Shown here in pieces: positions 24,880 through 33,160 of a DNA stretch of 64,000 bases. A model generated the notes under the pieces. The model was not told the DNA's origin, ran no database searches, and saw nothing but the letters and a program-made list of their open reading frames with translations. Source of the stretch: Actinomadura macra NBRC 14102 (lineage in GTDB: Bacteria > Actinomycetota > Actinomycetes > Streptosporangiales > Streptosporangiaceae); contig NZ_BCQT01000009.1 of assembly GCF_001552215.1 (NCBI RefSeq), positions 496,001-560,000 on the forward strand, in the 5' to 3' direction. Numbering within the stretch: the first letter of the stretch is position 1; the number at the start of each line of letters is the position of its first letter. Both the position numbers and the translations under genes were made by a program.

Positions 24880-26183
24880 CAGCGCGTCTCGTAGGCGGCC
24901 ATCCGTTCCCGCACGTGCGGCGAGAACAGAGCTGGACCGATGGCGTCCGAGTGCGCGAGCCCGTCGGAGGTCAGGGAGATGGAGGCGGGCGCAGTCTCAA
25001 GCCATCCTCGCTTGTCGAAGGATGCCAGATCGGTGGCGAAGTCGTCGGAAGGGTCTGTGCCAAACCGCGCACGATAGGCGCTCCGGTCCAGACCGGTAGT
25101 TTGCAGAAGAGACTGGACGAGGTGACGACGCCGGCGTTCGTCCTCGTCCAGGACGAAGCCCACGCGGGCGGTGCTGAAGTCGTCCTCGCGAACGTAGTCG
25201 TCGATGATGGCGCGAACGTGCCTTGCCTCGACCGCGTACTCGAACGAGTAGTGCAGGCCCGTCGTGTAGGAGCGGGCTCCGCATCCCAACCCGACCATGC
25301 CGTCCGTCTGGCAGCAGTACTCGGTGCCGCCCGCGTTCTCGACCGGCAGTCGGAACATCCGCATCGACACTTGCTCGTACCCTTCGGCCAGAAGGTGGTC
25401 ACGGCCGATCCGGTAGAGCGCGAGGCGCAGGTCGTCCCATTCCCTGCGGGACTCCTTGTCGAGCCGATGGAGGCCCGTCCCCGGCCGGACGTACAGCGGG
25501 TAGAGGTAGATCTCTTCAGGACGCCACGCCAGGGCGGCGTTCAGGGAGTGCAGCCATGTCGTCGGTGTCTGACCGTCGATTCCGTAGATCAGGTCGATGT
25601 TGAGGGTCGGGAACCCCACGGCACGGATGCGGTCGAGCGCGGCCTCCACCTCGGCACGTTTCTGCGGCCGGACGGCAGCGCGCGCCTCCTCGTCGATAAA
25701 GCTCTGCACGCCGATGGAGACGCGCGTGGTACCGCGCTCGGCGAGGACGGTGAGCCGGTCGGTGGTGGCGGTCGCCGGGGACGTCTCCACGCCCAGCGGA
25801 GCCGATCCGAATCCGGAGAATCGTCCGGCGATATCGCAGAGGCGTTCCAGTTCGGGCGCGGTCAGGTAGGTCGGGGTGCCGCCGCCGAACGCCGCCGTGG
25901 CGAACGAACCGGCCCCTTCCAGGGCATCCAGGACGGCGGTGGCCTGCCGGTCGAGCGCGTCGAGGTAGGCACCGGTCAGCTCTTCGGGCGCGCCCGTCCG
26001 AGTGAAGAGGTTGCAGAAGCCGCAGCGCATCTCGCAGAAGGGGATGTGCAGGTAGAGGAACAGCGCGTCAAGGGCCTCCCCGGCCCACACCTCCCTCAGC
26101 GCGGGCGGCGGCTCGAACGGACGGTAGGCGGTCTTGTGCGGGTACGCGTAGACGTAGTGCTGGTACCGGTCTGTTGAAGTCAC
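24879..26183 (-). CDS. STM4012-like HemN-type radical SAM protein
   Basis: A 434-residue radical SAM protein with the HemN-type motif CEMRCGFC (Cys50, Cys54, Cys57) after YLHIPF, a GGGTPTYL loop and a HemN-like C-terminal domain ending with FDKRGWLE. It is not a coproporphyrinogen oxidase by context; it matches the STM4012 family. The GTG at 26183 overlaps the upstream gene's stop (GTGA), and its own stop overlaps STM4011. Two different radical SAM enzymes in one operon imply two radical steps or a radical methyl- or alkyltransferase chemistry, since HemN-type proteins bind a second SAM. Confidence 0.85.
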   Translation of the reverse strand: MTSTDRYQHYVYAYPHKTAYRPFEPPPALREVWAGEALDALFLYLHIPFCEMRCGFCNLFTRTGAPEELTGAYLDALDRQATAVLDALEGAGSFATAAFGGGTPTYLTAPELERLCDIAGRFSGFGSAPLGVETSPATATTDRLTVLAERGTTRVSIGVQSFIDEEARAAVRPQKRAEVEAALDRIRAVGFPTLNIDLIYGIDGQTPTTWLHSLNAALAWRPEEIYLYPLYVRPGTGLHRLDKESRREWDDLRLALYRIGRDHLLAEGYEQVSMRMFRLPVENAGGTEYCCQTDGMVGLGCGARSYTTGLHYSFEYAVEARHVRAIIDDYVREDDFSTARVGFVLDEDERRRRHLVQSLLQTTGLDRSAYRARFGTDPSDDFATDLASFDKRGWLETAPASISLTSDGLAHSDAIGPALFSPHVRERMAAYETR

Positions 26184-26971
26184 GGCAGAACGAACTCCCC
26201 GTACGGAACGGTCCACACGACCTCGTGGCCGATGCGGTGCCCGGTGTGCCCGTCCTCCCCGTACGCCGTCCCATGGTCGGAGCAGACGATCACGAAGCAG
26301 GGACGGCGCATCAGGGCGAAAAGCCGGCCCAGATGGGCGTCGACATGCCGCAGGGCGGCGGCGTGGCTCGCACGCGTGTCGCCGTGCGAGCGGGTCCCCC
26401 CATCCAGGTAGAACCAGTTGGGCTGGTGCAGTGACGCCACGTTCAGCAGGAGGAACAGCCGCCGCCGGGCGGGCAGCCGGGCCGTCACCTCGGCGACGCG
26501 GTCGATCTGGTGCGGCAGCGACGCCGGGTCGGTGACGCCGAATCCCGGTTCCCAGTGGCTCTCGGCGAACAGCGACGGCAGGGCGGACCCGAGCGGCGTG
26601 AGCTTGTTGAAGAAGCCCACGCCGCCCACGCAGACGGTGTGGTAGCCGGCCGCGGCAAGGCCGGACGGCAGGTCCGCGGCGTCGAACGTCCAGGTGGCGG
26701 GGGTGGTCGTCTCGCTGCCGGGGAAAGCCCCGGCGAACAGCCGCGGGTGCGGGCCGGGAGACGCTGGGGTGGGCAGGAACCCGGCCAGCATCGCGGCGTG
26801 CGCCGCATAGGTGAAGCTGCCGGGCGTGTGGCGGCGCTCCCAGCGGCCATTGGGGAGAAGCCCCGTGAGCGTGGGCGTCGCCCCGGACGCCGCCAGTTCG
26901 GCGGCCACGTCATAGCGCAGCGTGTCGAGGGTCACCAGCAGCACATCGTGGCTGCCGATGACCTCGTTCAT
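26180..26971 (-). CDS. STM4013-like hydrolase, alkaline phosphatase superfamily
   Basis: A 263-residue member of the alkaline phosphatase/sulfatase superfamily, matching the STM4013/SEN3800 family. The metal-binding LDTLRYDV (Asp16, Asp21), the nucleophile region GSFTYAAHAAMLAG and the C-terminal SDHGTAYGEDGHTGHR metal ligands are present. It has no signal peptide. The start at 26971 overlaps the ATP-grasp gene stop as ATGA; an ATG three codons earlier is also possible. It probably hydrolyses a phosphate or sulfate ester of the product or substrate made by its operon partners; the substrate is unknown. Confidence 0.85.
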   Translation of the reverse strand: MNEVIGSHDVLLVTLDTLRYDVAAELAASGATPTLTGLLPNGRWERRHTPGSFTYAAHAAMLAGFLPTPASPGPHPRLFAGAFPGSETTTPATWTFDAADLPSGLAAAGYHTVCVGGVGFFNKLTPLGSALPSLFAESHWEPGFGVTDPASLPHQIDRVAEVTARLPARRRLFLLLNVASLHQPNWFYLDGGTRSHGDTRASHAAALRHVDAHLGRLFALMRRPCFVIVCSDHGTAYGEDGHTGHRIGHEVVWTVPYGEFVLP

Positions 26972-28053
26972 GTCGTACATGCGGGGGCGGACTCCGGCAG
27001 AGTGGCTCTGACCTGGGCAGTGTAGGTGTCGAGCCCGTCCGCTGAGGTGCCGGGGAGGCCGAGCAAGCCCGGGAGCAGATCCCCGAACGCGTTGACCTCG
27101 CACACCGCGAACCGCTTCAACCCCATGAGGACGAGCAGATCGACGCCGACCATCGGGCTGCCGGGGAAGCAGGCGGCGGCGCGCGCACACACGTCGAGCG
27201 CTCGGCGCCAACCGTTCTCGCCGAGCGCGCGCTGCACCGCCCCGAGGTCTCCTCTGGCACCGCCGAGATGCAGGTTGGTCATCGGGCTGCGGCTCGTCCG
27301 GACGACCGCGTGGGTGGGTTCGCCACCGATGACGACCACCCGCAGGTCGAACACGCGCCCGTCGACCGTGGCCTTCGGCAGCCATCGCTCCACATGCAGA
27401 CCGTCCGGTGCCAGAGCGTCGATCAGCGCGGCCACGTCCCGCTCGCTCTCGTACGTCTGGAGACGCAGCGAGTTGAACAGACCGGACGGTGTCGTGGCCG
27501 CGGACGTGACGGCTCTGACTCGTCCACCGGGCGCCGTCCGCAGCGCCACCACCCCCGACGCGGACGATCCGTGCGCCGGCTTGGCGAACACCCTCCGCTC
27601 GCCAGCCCCGTCCATCAGCGAGCGTAGTTCCGCGTAGTTGCGGGCCGGTGGGAGCGCGGCGGGGACCGGGACCCCGGCGGCCAGCAGCCGGGCGTGCGAT
27701 CGTCGCTTGTCGAACATCACCGCGATGTCCTCGACGTCCCCCAACAGCCGCGCGCCCGCGCGCGCCGCCGACGCGTCGATCCTGGCGAGCGCGGCGGTAA
27801 ACGTCCAGTACCAGACGGCGCCGCCGCCCACACGCGCCGGGTGGCCGGGGCCACGCAGGAGCGCGTCGGCCGCCGGGTCCTCCCCCGGCGAGTCGATGCG
27901 GAGCAGGTCGCCCGGGTCGAGGACGAGCGGGGAACCGCGCAGCACGTCCGTCCAGGGGACGAGCCGGGGCTCGGGCAGCCCGGACGAACGGCACGCGGCG
28001 GCGAACAGAACGGAACGCCGGTCGCCGGGCGTGCCGATGACGACGGTGGTCAT
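26968..28053 (-). CDS. STM4014-like ATP-grasp protein
   Basis: A 361-residue protein that matches the STM4014 family and shows the layout of ATP-grasp ligases: MFDKRRSHARLLAAGVPVP, a glycine-rich loop FAKPAHGSSASGV, the Mg-binding FDLRVVVIGGEPTHAVVR and CEVNAFGD near the C-terminus. ATP-grasp enzymes join a carboxylate to an amine or thiol through an acyl phosphate. The ATG at 28053 overlaps the stop of the LRR-like gene (ATGA). In the operon it could ligate an amino acid or peptide; this is inference from fold. Confidence 0.83.
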   Translation of the reverse strand: MTTVVIGTPGDRRSVLFAAACRSSGLPEPRLVPWTDVLRGSPLVLDPGDLLRIDSPGEDPAADALLRGPGHPARVGGGAVWYWTFTAALARIDASAARAGARLLGDVEDIAVMFDKRRSHARLLAAGVPVPAALPPARNYAELRSLMDGAGERRVFAKPAHGSSASGVVALRTAPGGRVRAVTSAATTPSGLFNSLRLQTYESERDVAALIDALAPDGLHVERWLPKATVDGRVFDLRVVVIGGEPTHAVVRTSRSPMTNLHLGGARGDLGAVQRALGENGWRRALDVCARAAACFPGSPMVGVDLLVLMGLKRFAVCEVNAFGDLLPGLLGLPGTSADGLDTYTAQVRATLPESAPACTT

Positions 28054-29000
28054 TCCGACACCGCGATGTAGAGCGCGCTGGAAGGCGACTGGTCGTTCAC
28101 CCACTCCGGCTCTGCGACCGATCCGTCGAGATCAACCTCGACACCGGGCAGAGCAGCGCGGAGTCGGTTCGCCATTGCCTCGGACAGGAAGGCATGGTGC
28201 AGGTCGAGCCTGCGCAGGTGCGTGAGAGGCTGCCCGCCCAGCAGCGCCTCCACACCCCGGTCGGTCAGCATCCCCATGGCCAGGCTCAATGACTCCAGCC
28301 GCGCCGCGATGGGGGCGGTCGCGATGGCCTGCGCCAGCTCGTCCTGAAAGGCACCGTTCTCCAGGCCGAGATGCTTCAGGGCCGGCAGCCGCTCCCCGGT
28401 CATGAGGGGCGCGAAGTCCTCAAGCGCGGACGTCCCGTCGTACCACTCGGACCCGATCCACAGGTCGAGGTGCTCCAGCGCGGGCAGGTCGGCGGCCGCC
28501 ACCGCACGCGTCACCTCGGCGGGCAGCCCGCCGGACTCGATCCTCAGCACCCTCAGCCGTTCGCTGCGCGGCGGCTCGAAACGCAGGTCCGACGCGCCAC
28601 GGATCTCGAAGTGCTCCAGCCCCGGATAGGCCGCGAGCAACGGCGTGATGTCGCCGTACTTGATCCAGGAGATGTGCTGCTCCCAGTCGAGGACGTCGCC
28701 CAGGAACAGGGCGCGCAGGCGCGGGAACCGGCCGGCCACCCCGACGAGCAGGTCCCGCACGTCGAAGTCGAAGTCCCACCAGCCGACGACCAGGTGGGTG
28801 ACCTGCGCGGTGTCGACGTTCTCCAGGAACCAGTCGAAGCTGTCGGAGAAGCTCGCGACCCACCGTCCGTCACGCTCACGGTGACGGACGGCCCAGGCCA
28901 CGTCCCCGGCCGCCGGCAGCGGATCACCGTCCGGCTCCGGTTCGCCGTCCACGGTGACCACCGGCAGGCCGGCGAATGAGGAAAGGTGTTCCTCGATCAT
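28050..29000 (-). CDS. STM4015-like LRR-type protein, first copy
   Basis: A 316-residue cytosolic protein with degenerate leucine-rich repeats of about 25 residues (FPRLRALFLGD, LPALEHLDLWIG, LPALKHLGLENG, LTHLRRLDLHH). It matches the STM4015 family, thought only to be a scaffold or binding protein. It ends with YIAVSE and is closely similar to the gene upstream. The ATG at 29000 is preferred; a GTG at 29006 is in frame too. Its start region is overlapped by a 17-base repeat that also forms the 3' end of the neighbouring copy. Confidence 0.8.
   Translation of the reverse strand: MIEEHLSSFAGLPVVTVDGEPEPDGDPLPAAGDVAWAVRHRERDGRWVASFSDSFDWFLENVDTAQVTHLVVGWWDFDFDVRDLLVGVAGRFPRLRALFLGDVLDWEQHISWIKYGDITPLLAAYPGLEHFEIRGASDLRFEPPRSERLRVLRIESGGLPAEVTRAVAAADLPALEHLDLWIGSEWYDGTSALEDFAPLMTGERLPALKHLGLENGAFQDELAQAIATAPIAARLESLSLAMGMLTDRGVEALLGGQPLTHLRRLDLHHAFLSEAMANRLRAALPGVEVDLDGSVAEPEWVNDQSPSSALYIAVSE
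28051..28067 (-). repeat. 17-bp repeat at the end of STM4015 copy 1
   Basis: CATTCCGACACCGCGAT (plus strand) encodes the ending IAVSE-stop and overlapping ATGA start. It is identical to the repeat at 29015-29031 and one mismatch from 28998-29014. Confidence 0.85.
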
Positions 29001-29031
29001 TCCCACACCGCGATCATTCCGACACCGCGAT
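28998..29031 (-). repeat. two tandem 17-bp repeats at the STM4015 gene junction
   Basis: CATTCCCACACCGCGAT at 28998-29014 is followed directly by CATTCCGACACCGCGAT at 29015-29031, one mismatch apart. The second is the 3' end of copy 2; the first is its remnant immediately before copy 1. This is the scar expected from duplication of the whole gene together with its ATGA junction. Confidence 0.85.
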
Positions 29032-29961
29032 GAAGCGCCAGTCGTCGTCCGGCTTCTCCTGCTCGCTCAGATCGACCTCGACGCCGGGCAGCGCGGCCCG
29101 GACCCGCTCGATCATGGTGTCGGACAGGAAATGGTGGTGCAGGTCGAGCCTGCGCAGGTGGGTGAGCGGCTGGCCGGACAGCAGCACCTCGGCGCCCTGG
29201 TCGGTCAGGACGCCCATCGCCAGGCTCAGCGACTCCAGCCGCGCCACGATCGGCGCTCCGGCGACGGCGGCGGCCACCTCGTCCTGGATCTCGCTGTCCT
29301 CCAGGCCGAGGTGGCGCAGCGCGGGCAGCCGTTCACCACCGAGGAGCGGCGCGAGGTCGGCGACGGTCGCGTCGCCACCGTAGTTGTCCTCGCCGAGCCA
29401 CAGGTCGAGGTGCTCCAGGTTCGGCAGCTCGCTCGCGCCCACGGCCTGGACGATCCGCGCGGGCAGCCCGCCCGACTCGAACCGCAGCACCTTCAGCGTC
29501 GTGCTCTTGATCGGGGCGAGGGTGAGGTTCTCGGCTCCGCGGATGTCGAACCGCTCCAGCGCCGGGAACGCCGTGAACAGCGGCGAGATGTCGGAGTGCT
29601 CGATCCAGGAGATCTCCGACTCCTCGCCGACGATGTCGCCGAGAAACAGCGACGTCAGTTTGGGGAAGGACGAGGCGGCCCCGGTGAGCAGGCTGACAGG
29701 GTCGGAGACGTTCTCGTCGTAGGACGCGCCCCAGTAGCCGATGACAAGAGCCGTGATCTGGGTGGTGTCGACCGCTTCCAGGAAGCGCGCGAAGGTCTCG
29801 TTGAACGGCTCCGACTCGAACATCGTCCCGACGTACCACGCCGCTTCCGCCGGAGGCGGGTATCCCTTGCCGTCGGGGCCGGCCTCCGCGCCCGACTCCT
29901 TTCCGAAGAACCTGCACACCGGCAGCCCGGCGTACTCCTCCAGATGCTGATAAACGCCCAT
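29014..29961 (-). CDS. STM4015-like LRR-type protein, second copy
   Basis: A 315-residue paralogue of the next gene downstream, with the same degenerate leucine-rich repeats (FPKLTSLFLGD, LPNLEHLDLWLG, LPALRHLGLED, LTHLRRLDLHHHFLSD) and the same ending, FIAVSE. The two copies differ mainly in the N-terminal third, so they may bind different partners. The ATG at 29961 follows AAGGGG. It is the first gene of the overlapped operon. Two copies imply gene duplication, with possible specialisation of a recognition or scaffold protein. Confidence 0.8.
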   Translation of the reverse strand: MGVYQHLEEYAGLPVCRFFGKESGAEAGPDGKGYPPPAEAAWYVGTMFESEPFNETFARFLEAVDTTQITALVIGYWGASYDENVSDPVSLLTGAASSFPKLTSLFLGDIVGEESEISWIEHSDISPLFTAFPALERFDIRGAENLTLAPIKSTTLKVLRFESGGLPARIVQAVGASELPNLEHLDLWLGEDNYGGDATVADLAPLLGGERLPALRHLGLEDSEIQDEVAAAVAGAPIVARLESLSLAMGVLTDQGAEVLLSGQPLTHLRRLDLHHHFLSDTMIERVRAALPGVEVDLSEQEKPDDDWRFIAVSE

Positions 29962-30025
29962 GGGTCCCCTTCACGAGTTCGTCGGGTCCATGTCCTATCA
30001 GCACGGGCGGACAAACCGGGGCGCT

Positions 30026-31510
30026 TCAATCGTCCTCGTTCTCAAATCCCTCGAATCCGGGCTCTGCGTCCTCACCAGTCCCTGAACCGGTTTCCGGGGC
30101 GGCGCCGAGCAGGCCGCGGGTGAGCGACTGGGCCGGGTCGAACATCTCCGCCAGCGCGGCGCCGAAATGGGCGCCGGTCAGAGCGTCCGGTTCCCCGCCC
30201 TCACGGAGTGCGACCAGCACGGCGCGGCGGACGAGCTCCTTGATGAACGACGCGGTCACGCCCTCGGTGCGGGCGGCGATCTCCTCCAGGTCCGCGGCGA
30301 GGCGCAGCTCGCGCCCGTACAACCGCAGCAGTGCCACCCGCCCCTGGAGGTCGGGACGGGGTATCTCGACGGCCAGGTCGACCCGTCCGGGGCGTTCGGC
30401 CAGGGCGCTCTCCAGGGAGCCGACCCGGTTGGTGGTGAGGACGAAGACGACATCGGCGTCGCCCGCGACCCCGTCCATCGCGTCCAGCAGGGAGAACAGC
30501 AGGGGGCTGGAGCCACCCTCGACGAGGTCGCGGTCCTCGGCGACGAGGTCCACGTCCTCCACGATGACGATGGAGGGCTGGAGACTGCGCGCCAGCGCCA
30601 CGGCATCGTCCAGGAACCGCATGGCGGGGCCGGTGAGCTGGACGACCGTGTAGTCCAGAAGCCGCCCCATCAGGTAGCGGACCGTGTGGGTCTTGCCCGT
30701 GCCAGGCGGGCCGTGCAGCAGCAGCCCGCGTTTGAGGTGCTGCCCGGCGGCGAGGAGTTGCTCGGCGTGCTCGGCGATCCCGACCACGTGCGCCTCGATC
30801 GCCTCCAGCCGGCCGTCCGGCAGGACGACGTCGGACGCGGCGAGGTGCGGCCGGGGCAAGAAGGTGACCAGCGCGTTGTCGCGGTGCTCGCTGGCGTTGA
30901 AGCCGAGCACCTGGCCGCGCATCACATCGTGCTCGCGGCGGAGCCGGTCCAGTTCGTCGCGGACGGCGGCCGCGGTCGCCCGGTCCCGCGCGAAGACGGT
31001 GAGGACGCACAGCGCCTCGTATGACTCGCGGGTGACGACGCCGACGACGACCGGCGACCCGTCGGGGGCCACCGTCGGCACCAGGCCCAGCTCGACGACC
31101 TCCATCGACTCGGCGGGGCCGACGGCGGCGGTGCCGTAGTCGGGGCGGCCCAGCAGGTACGTCCCCATCGTGATCGCCGCGTTGATCATGGAGCTGATGT
31201 TGTCGAAGTGCCGCTCGGCGCCGGCGATGCCGAACCACTCGGCGCCGGGCGAGCGGTCCGCCAGGTAGGCGTCGATCCCGCGCTGCAGGCCGGCGTGCTC
31301 CCAGCTCTTGAAGTCGTGGCCGACCGTCACCAGGTCATGGAACGCGATCCCGATGTGATCGCTGATCCGTGCCACGAGCGGCGACGCCGCGTTGTCCTCG
31401 GTGAGCCGCTCACCCGCGGTGCGCAGAAGGCGCTGGAGCCCGCTGGCCAGGGTACGTGCGGTGTCCAGGTCGAGTTCCCCGTCTCCCTGGCCCCTCACGG
31501 CATCGGTCAC
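30026..31510 (-). CDS. AAA+ ATPase, CDC48/spastin-like core
   Basis: A 494-residue cytosolic AAA protein. The N-terminal 250 residues are a family-specific domain. The AAA core has Walker A GPPGTGKTHT (around residues 266-275), Walker B VIVEDVD, sensor 1 VLTTN and an arginine-finger region (ERPGRVDLAVEIPRPD). The C-terminal lid helices end in a short acidic tail, EGFENEDD. It probably remodels or unfolds protein with ATP. It lies 64 bases upstream of the STM4015-STM4011 operon on the same strand and may be its first gene, though the gap is large enough for a separate promoter. Start GTG or ATG near 31510 is unconfirmed. Confidence 0.8.
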   Translation of the reverse strand: MTDAVRGQGDGELDLDTARTLASGLQRLLRTAGERLTEDNAASPLVARISDHIGIAFHDLVTVGHDFKSWEHAGLQRGIDAYLADRSPGAEWFGIAGAERHFDNISSMINAAITMGTYLLGRPDYGTAAVGPAESMEVVELGLVPTVAPDGSPVVVGVVTRESYEALCVLTVFARDRATAAAVRDELDRLRREHDVMRGQVLGFNASEHRDNALVTFLPRPHLAASDVVLPDGRLEAIEAHVVGIAEHAEQLLAAGQHLKRGLLLHGPPGTGKTHTVRYLMGRLLDYTVVQLTGPAMRFLDDAVALARSLQPSIVIVEDVDLVAEDRDLVEGGSSPLLFSLLDAMDGVAGDADVVFVLTTNRVGSLESALAERPGRVDLAVEIPRPDLQGRVALLRLYGRELRLAADLEEIAARTEGVTASFIKELVRRAVLVALREGGEPDALTGAHFGAALAEMFDPAQSLTRGLLGAAPETGSGTGEDAEPGFEGFENEDD

Positions 31511-31595
31511 AGGTTTCCCCCGTTCGTCCGGCCGCCCACGGGCCAGCTTAGGCAGCGCCCGCGCGCGGTCGCGACCGGTTTAGACAACGTGCGAA

Positions 31596-31632
31596 AGCCC
31601 CGGGCGGAGGGTGCAACCGTCCGTCCGGGGCT
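31596..31632 (-). terminator. terminator after metQ
   Basis: A 13-base stem with one G-U pair, 31596-31608 (AGCCCCGGGCGGA) with 31620-31632, and an 11-base loop, 35 bases past the metQ stop. On the minus strand it is followed by TTTCG. It separates metNIQ from the AAA gene. Confidence 0.7.
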
Positions 31633-31667
31633 CTGCGCAGGGTTCGTCCTGGACGCAGGACGCAGCA

Positions 31668-32483
31668 TCACGAGGAAATGAGCACGGAACCCTTGTACTT
31701 GTCCTCGACGAACCTCTTCACCTCGGGGCCGCGGAGCAGGTCCACCAGCTTCTTCACACGCGGGTCGTCCTTGTTCTCCGGCAGGGTGGCGACGCCGTTG
31801 GCGTACGGGTTTCCCTCGGCCTTCTCAGCGACGAGCGCGTCCTTGTTCGGCGCCAGATTCGCCTCGATGGCGTAGTTGCCGTTGATGACCGACAGGTCCA
31901 CGTCGTCCAGCGAGCGGGGCAACTGCGCGGCCTTCAGGGGCTTGAACTTCAGACCCTTGGGGTTGCTCGCGATGTCGCGCTCCGTGGCGCTGGTGGGTGC
32001 GCCCGGCTTGAGGGTGAGCAGGCCGTTGTCGGCGAGCAGCTTCAGCGAGCGGCCTTCGTTCGCCGGGTCGTTCGGCACCGCGACGGTCGCGCCCTGCGGG
32101 ACGGCCTGCAGGCTCTTGACCTTCTTGGAGTAGACGCCGAGCGGCTCCAGGTGGACGGGGGCGACGAACGCCAGCTTGGTGCCGGACTTCTTCTCGAATT
32201 CCTGCATGAACGGCACGTGCTGGAAGTAGTTGGCCGTGACCTGCTTCTCCTTGAGCACGGTGTTGGGCTGCTGGTAGTCGTCGAAGGTGACGATGTCGAG
32301 TTTGAGGCCGGCCTTGGACGCCAGGTTGTCCTTGACGTACTTCAGGATGTCCCCGTGCGGGACGGGGTTGACCGCGACCTTCAGCGGGGCGTCCGCGTCG
32401 TTGGACGCCTCGGACGACCCGCAGGCGGTCAGTCCGGCGAGAAGGCTCACCGAGGCCAGCGCGATGGTGATCTTGCGGAGCAC
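31668..32483 (-). CDS. metQ: methionine ABC transporter substrate-binding lipoprotein
   Basis: A 271-residue NlpA/MetQ-type binding protein. It begins with a lipoprotein signal peptide and lipobox LTAC (Cys21), and has the diagnostic MetQ segment PHGDILKYVKDNLASKAG and FDDYQQPNTVLKEKQVTANY. The lipid-anchored protein captures methionine outside the membrane and delivers it to MetNI. GTG 32483 follows AAAGGGA. It is the last gene of the metNIQ operon, 20 bases after metI, and is closed by the hairpin at 31596-31632. Confidence 0.93.
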   Translation of the reverse strand: MLRKITIALASVSLLAGLTACGSSEASNDADAPLKVAVNPVPHGDILKYVKDNLASKAGLKLDIVTFDDYQQPNTVLKEKQVTANYFQHVPFMQEFEKKSGTKLAFVAPVHLEPLGVYSKKVKSLQAVPQGATVAVPNDPANEGRSLKLLADNGLLTLKPGAPTSATERDIASNPKGLKFKPLKAAQLPRSLDDVDLSVINGNYAIEANLAPNKDALVAEKAEGNPYANGVATLPENKDDPRVKKLVDLLRGPEVKRFVEDKYKGSVLISS

Positions 32484-32503
32484 GAGAGGTCCCTTTCTGT
32501 GCG

Positions 32504-33160
32504 TTACTTGTGCGTCAGGCGGCGGGCGACGAGGTCCCCCACGGCCTGGATGATCAGGACGAGCACGATGAGCAGCAGCACGGTGGCGACCATGACCTTG
32601 GTCTCGAAGCGCTCGTAGCCGTAGGTGATGGCGAGGTTGCCGAGGCCTCCGCCACCGACCGTCCCGGCCATGGCGGTGTAGCCGATCAGCGCGATGACGG
32701 TGACGGTCAGGCCGGACACCAGACCCGGTCGCGCCTCGCGCAGCAGGACCTTCCCGACGATCTCCCGGCGGTTCGCGCCCATCGCCTGCGCTGCGGCGAT
32801 CACGCCGGGGTCGACCTCGCGGAGCGCGATCTCCACGAGCCGCGCGTAGAACGGGATCGCGCCGACCGTCAGCGGGACGATCGCCGCCGCGTTGCCGATG
32901 CTGGTGCCGACCACGACCCGGGTGAAGGGGATGATCGCCACCATCAGGATCAGGAACGGCAGTGAGCGCCCGATGTTCACCACGACGCCCAGCACCCGGT
33001 TGGCCGGCGGCGCCGGCAGCAGCCCGCGCCGCTCGGTGATCACCAGCAGCACACCGAGCAGCAGCCCGAGCACGGCGGTGAAGACCGTCGAGACAGCGGT
33101 CATGTACAGGGTCTCGCGCGTGGCGGGCCACAGCAGCGGAGTGACCTCGTCCCAGGTCAT
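32504..33160 (-). CDS. metI: methionine ABC transporter permease
   Basis: A 218-residue membrane permease with five or six helices and the binding-protein-dependent transport EAA loop (AAQAMGANRREIVGKVLLRE). It forms the transmembrane channel of the MetNIQ importer. Its ATG overlaps the metN stop by four bases (ATGA), coupling translation of the two subunits. Confidence 0.92.
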   Translation of the reverse strand: MTWDEVTPLLWPATRETLYMTAVSTVFTAVLGLLLGVLLVITERRGLLPAPPANRVLGVVVNIGRSLPFLILMVAIIPFTRVVVGTSIGNAAAIVPLTVGAIPFYARLVEIALREVDPGVIAAAQAMGANRREIVGKVLLREARPGLVSGLTVTVIALIGYTAMAGTVGGGGLGNLAITYGYERFETKVMVATVLLLIVLVLIIQAVGDLVARRLTHK

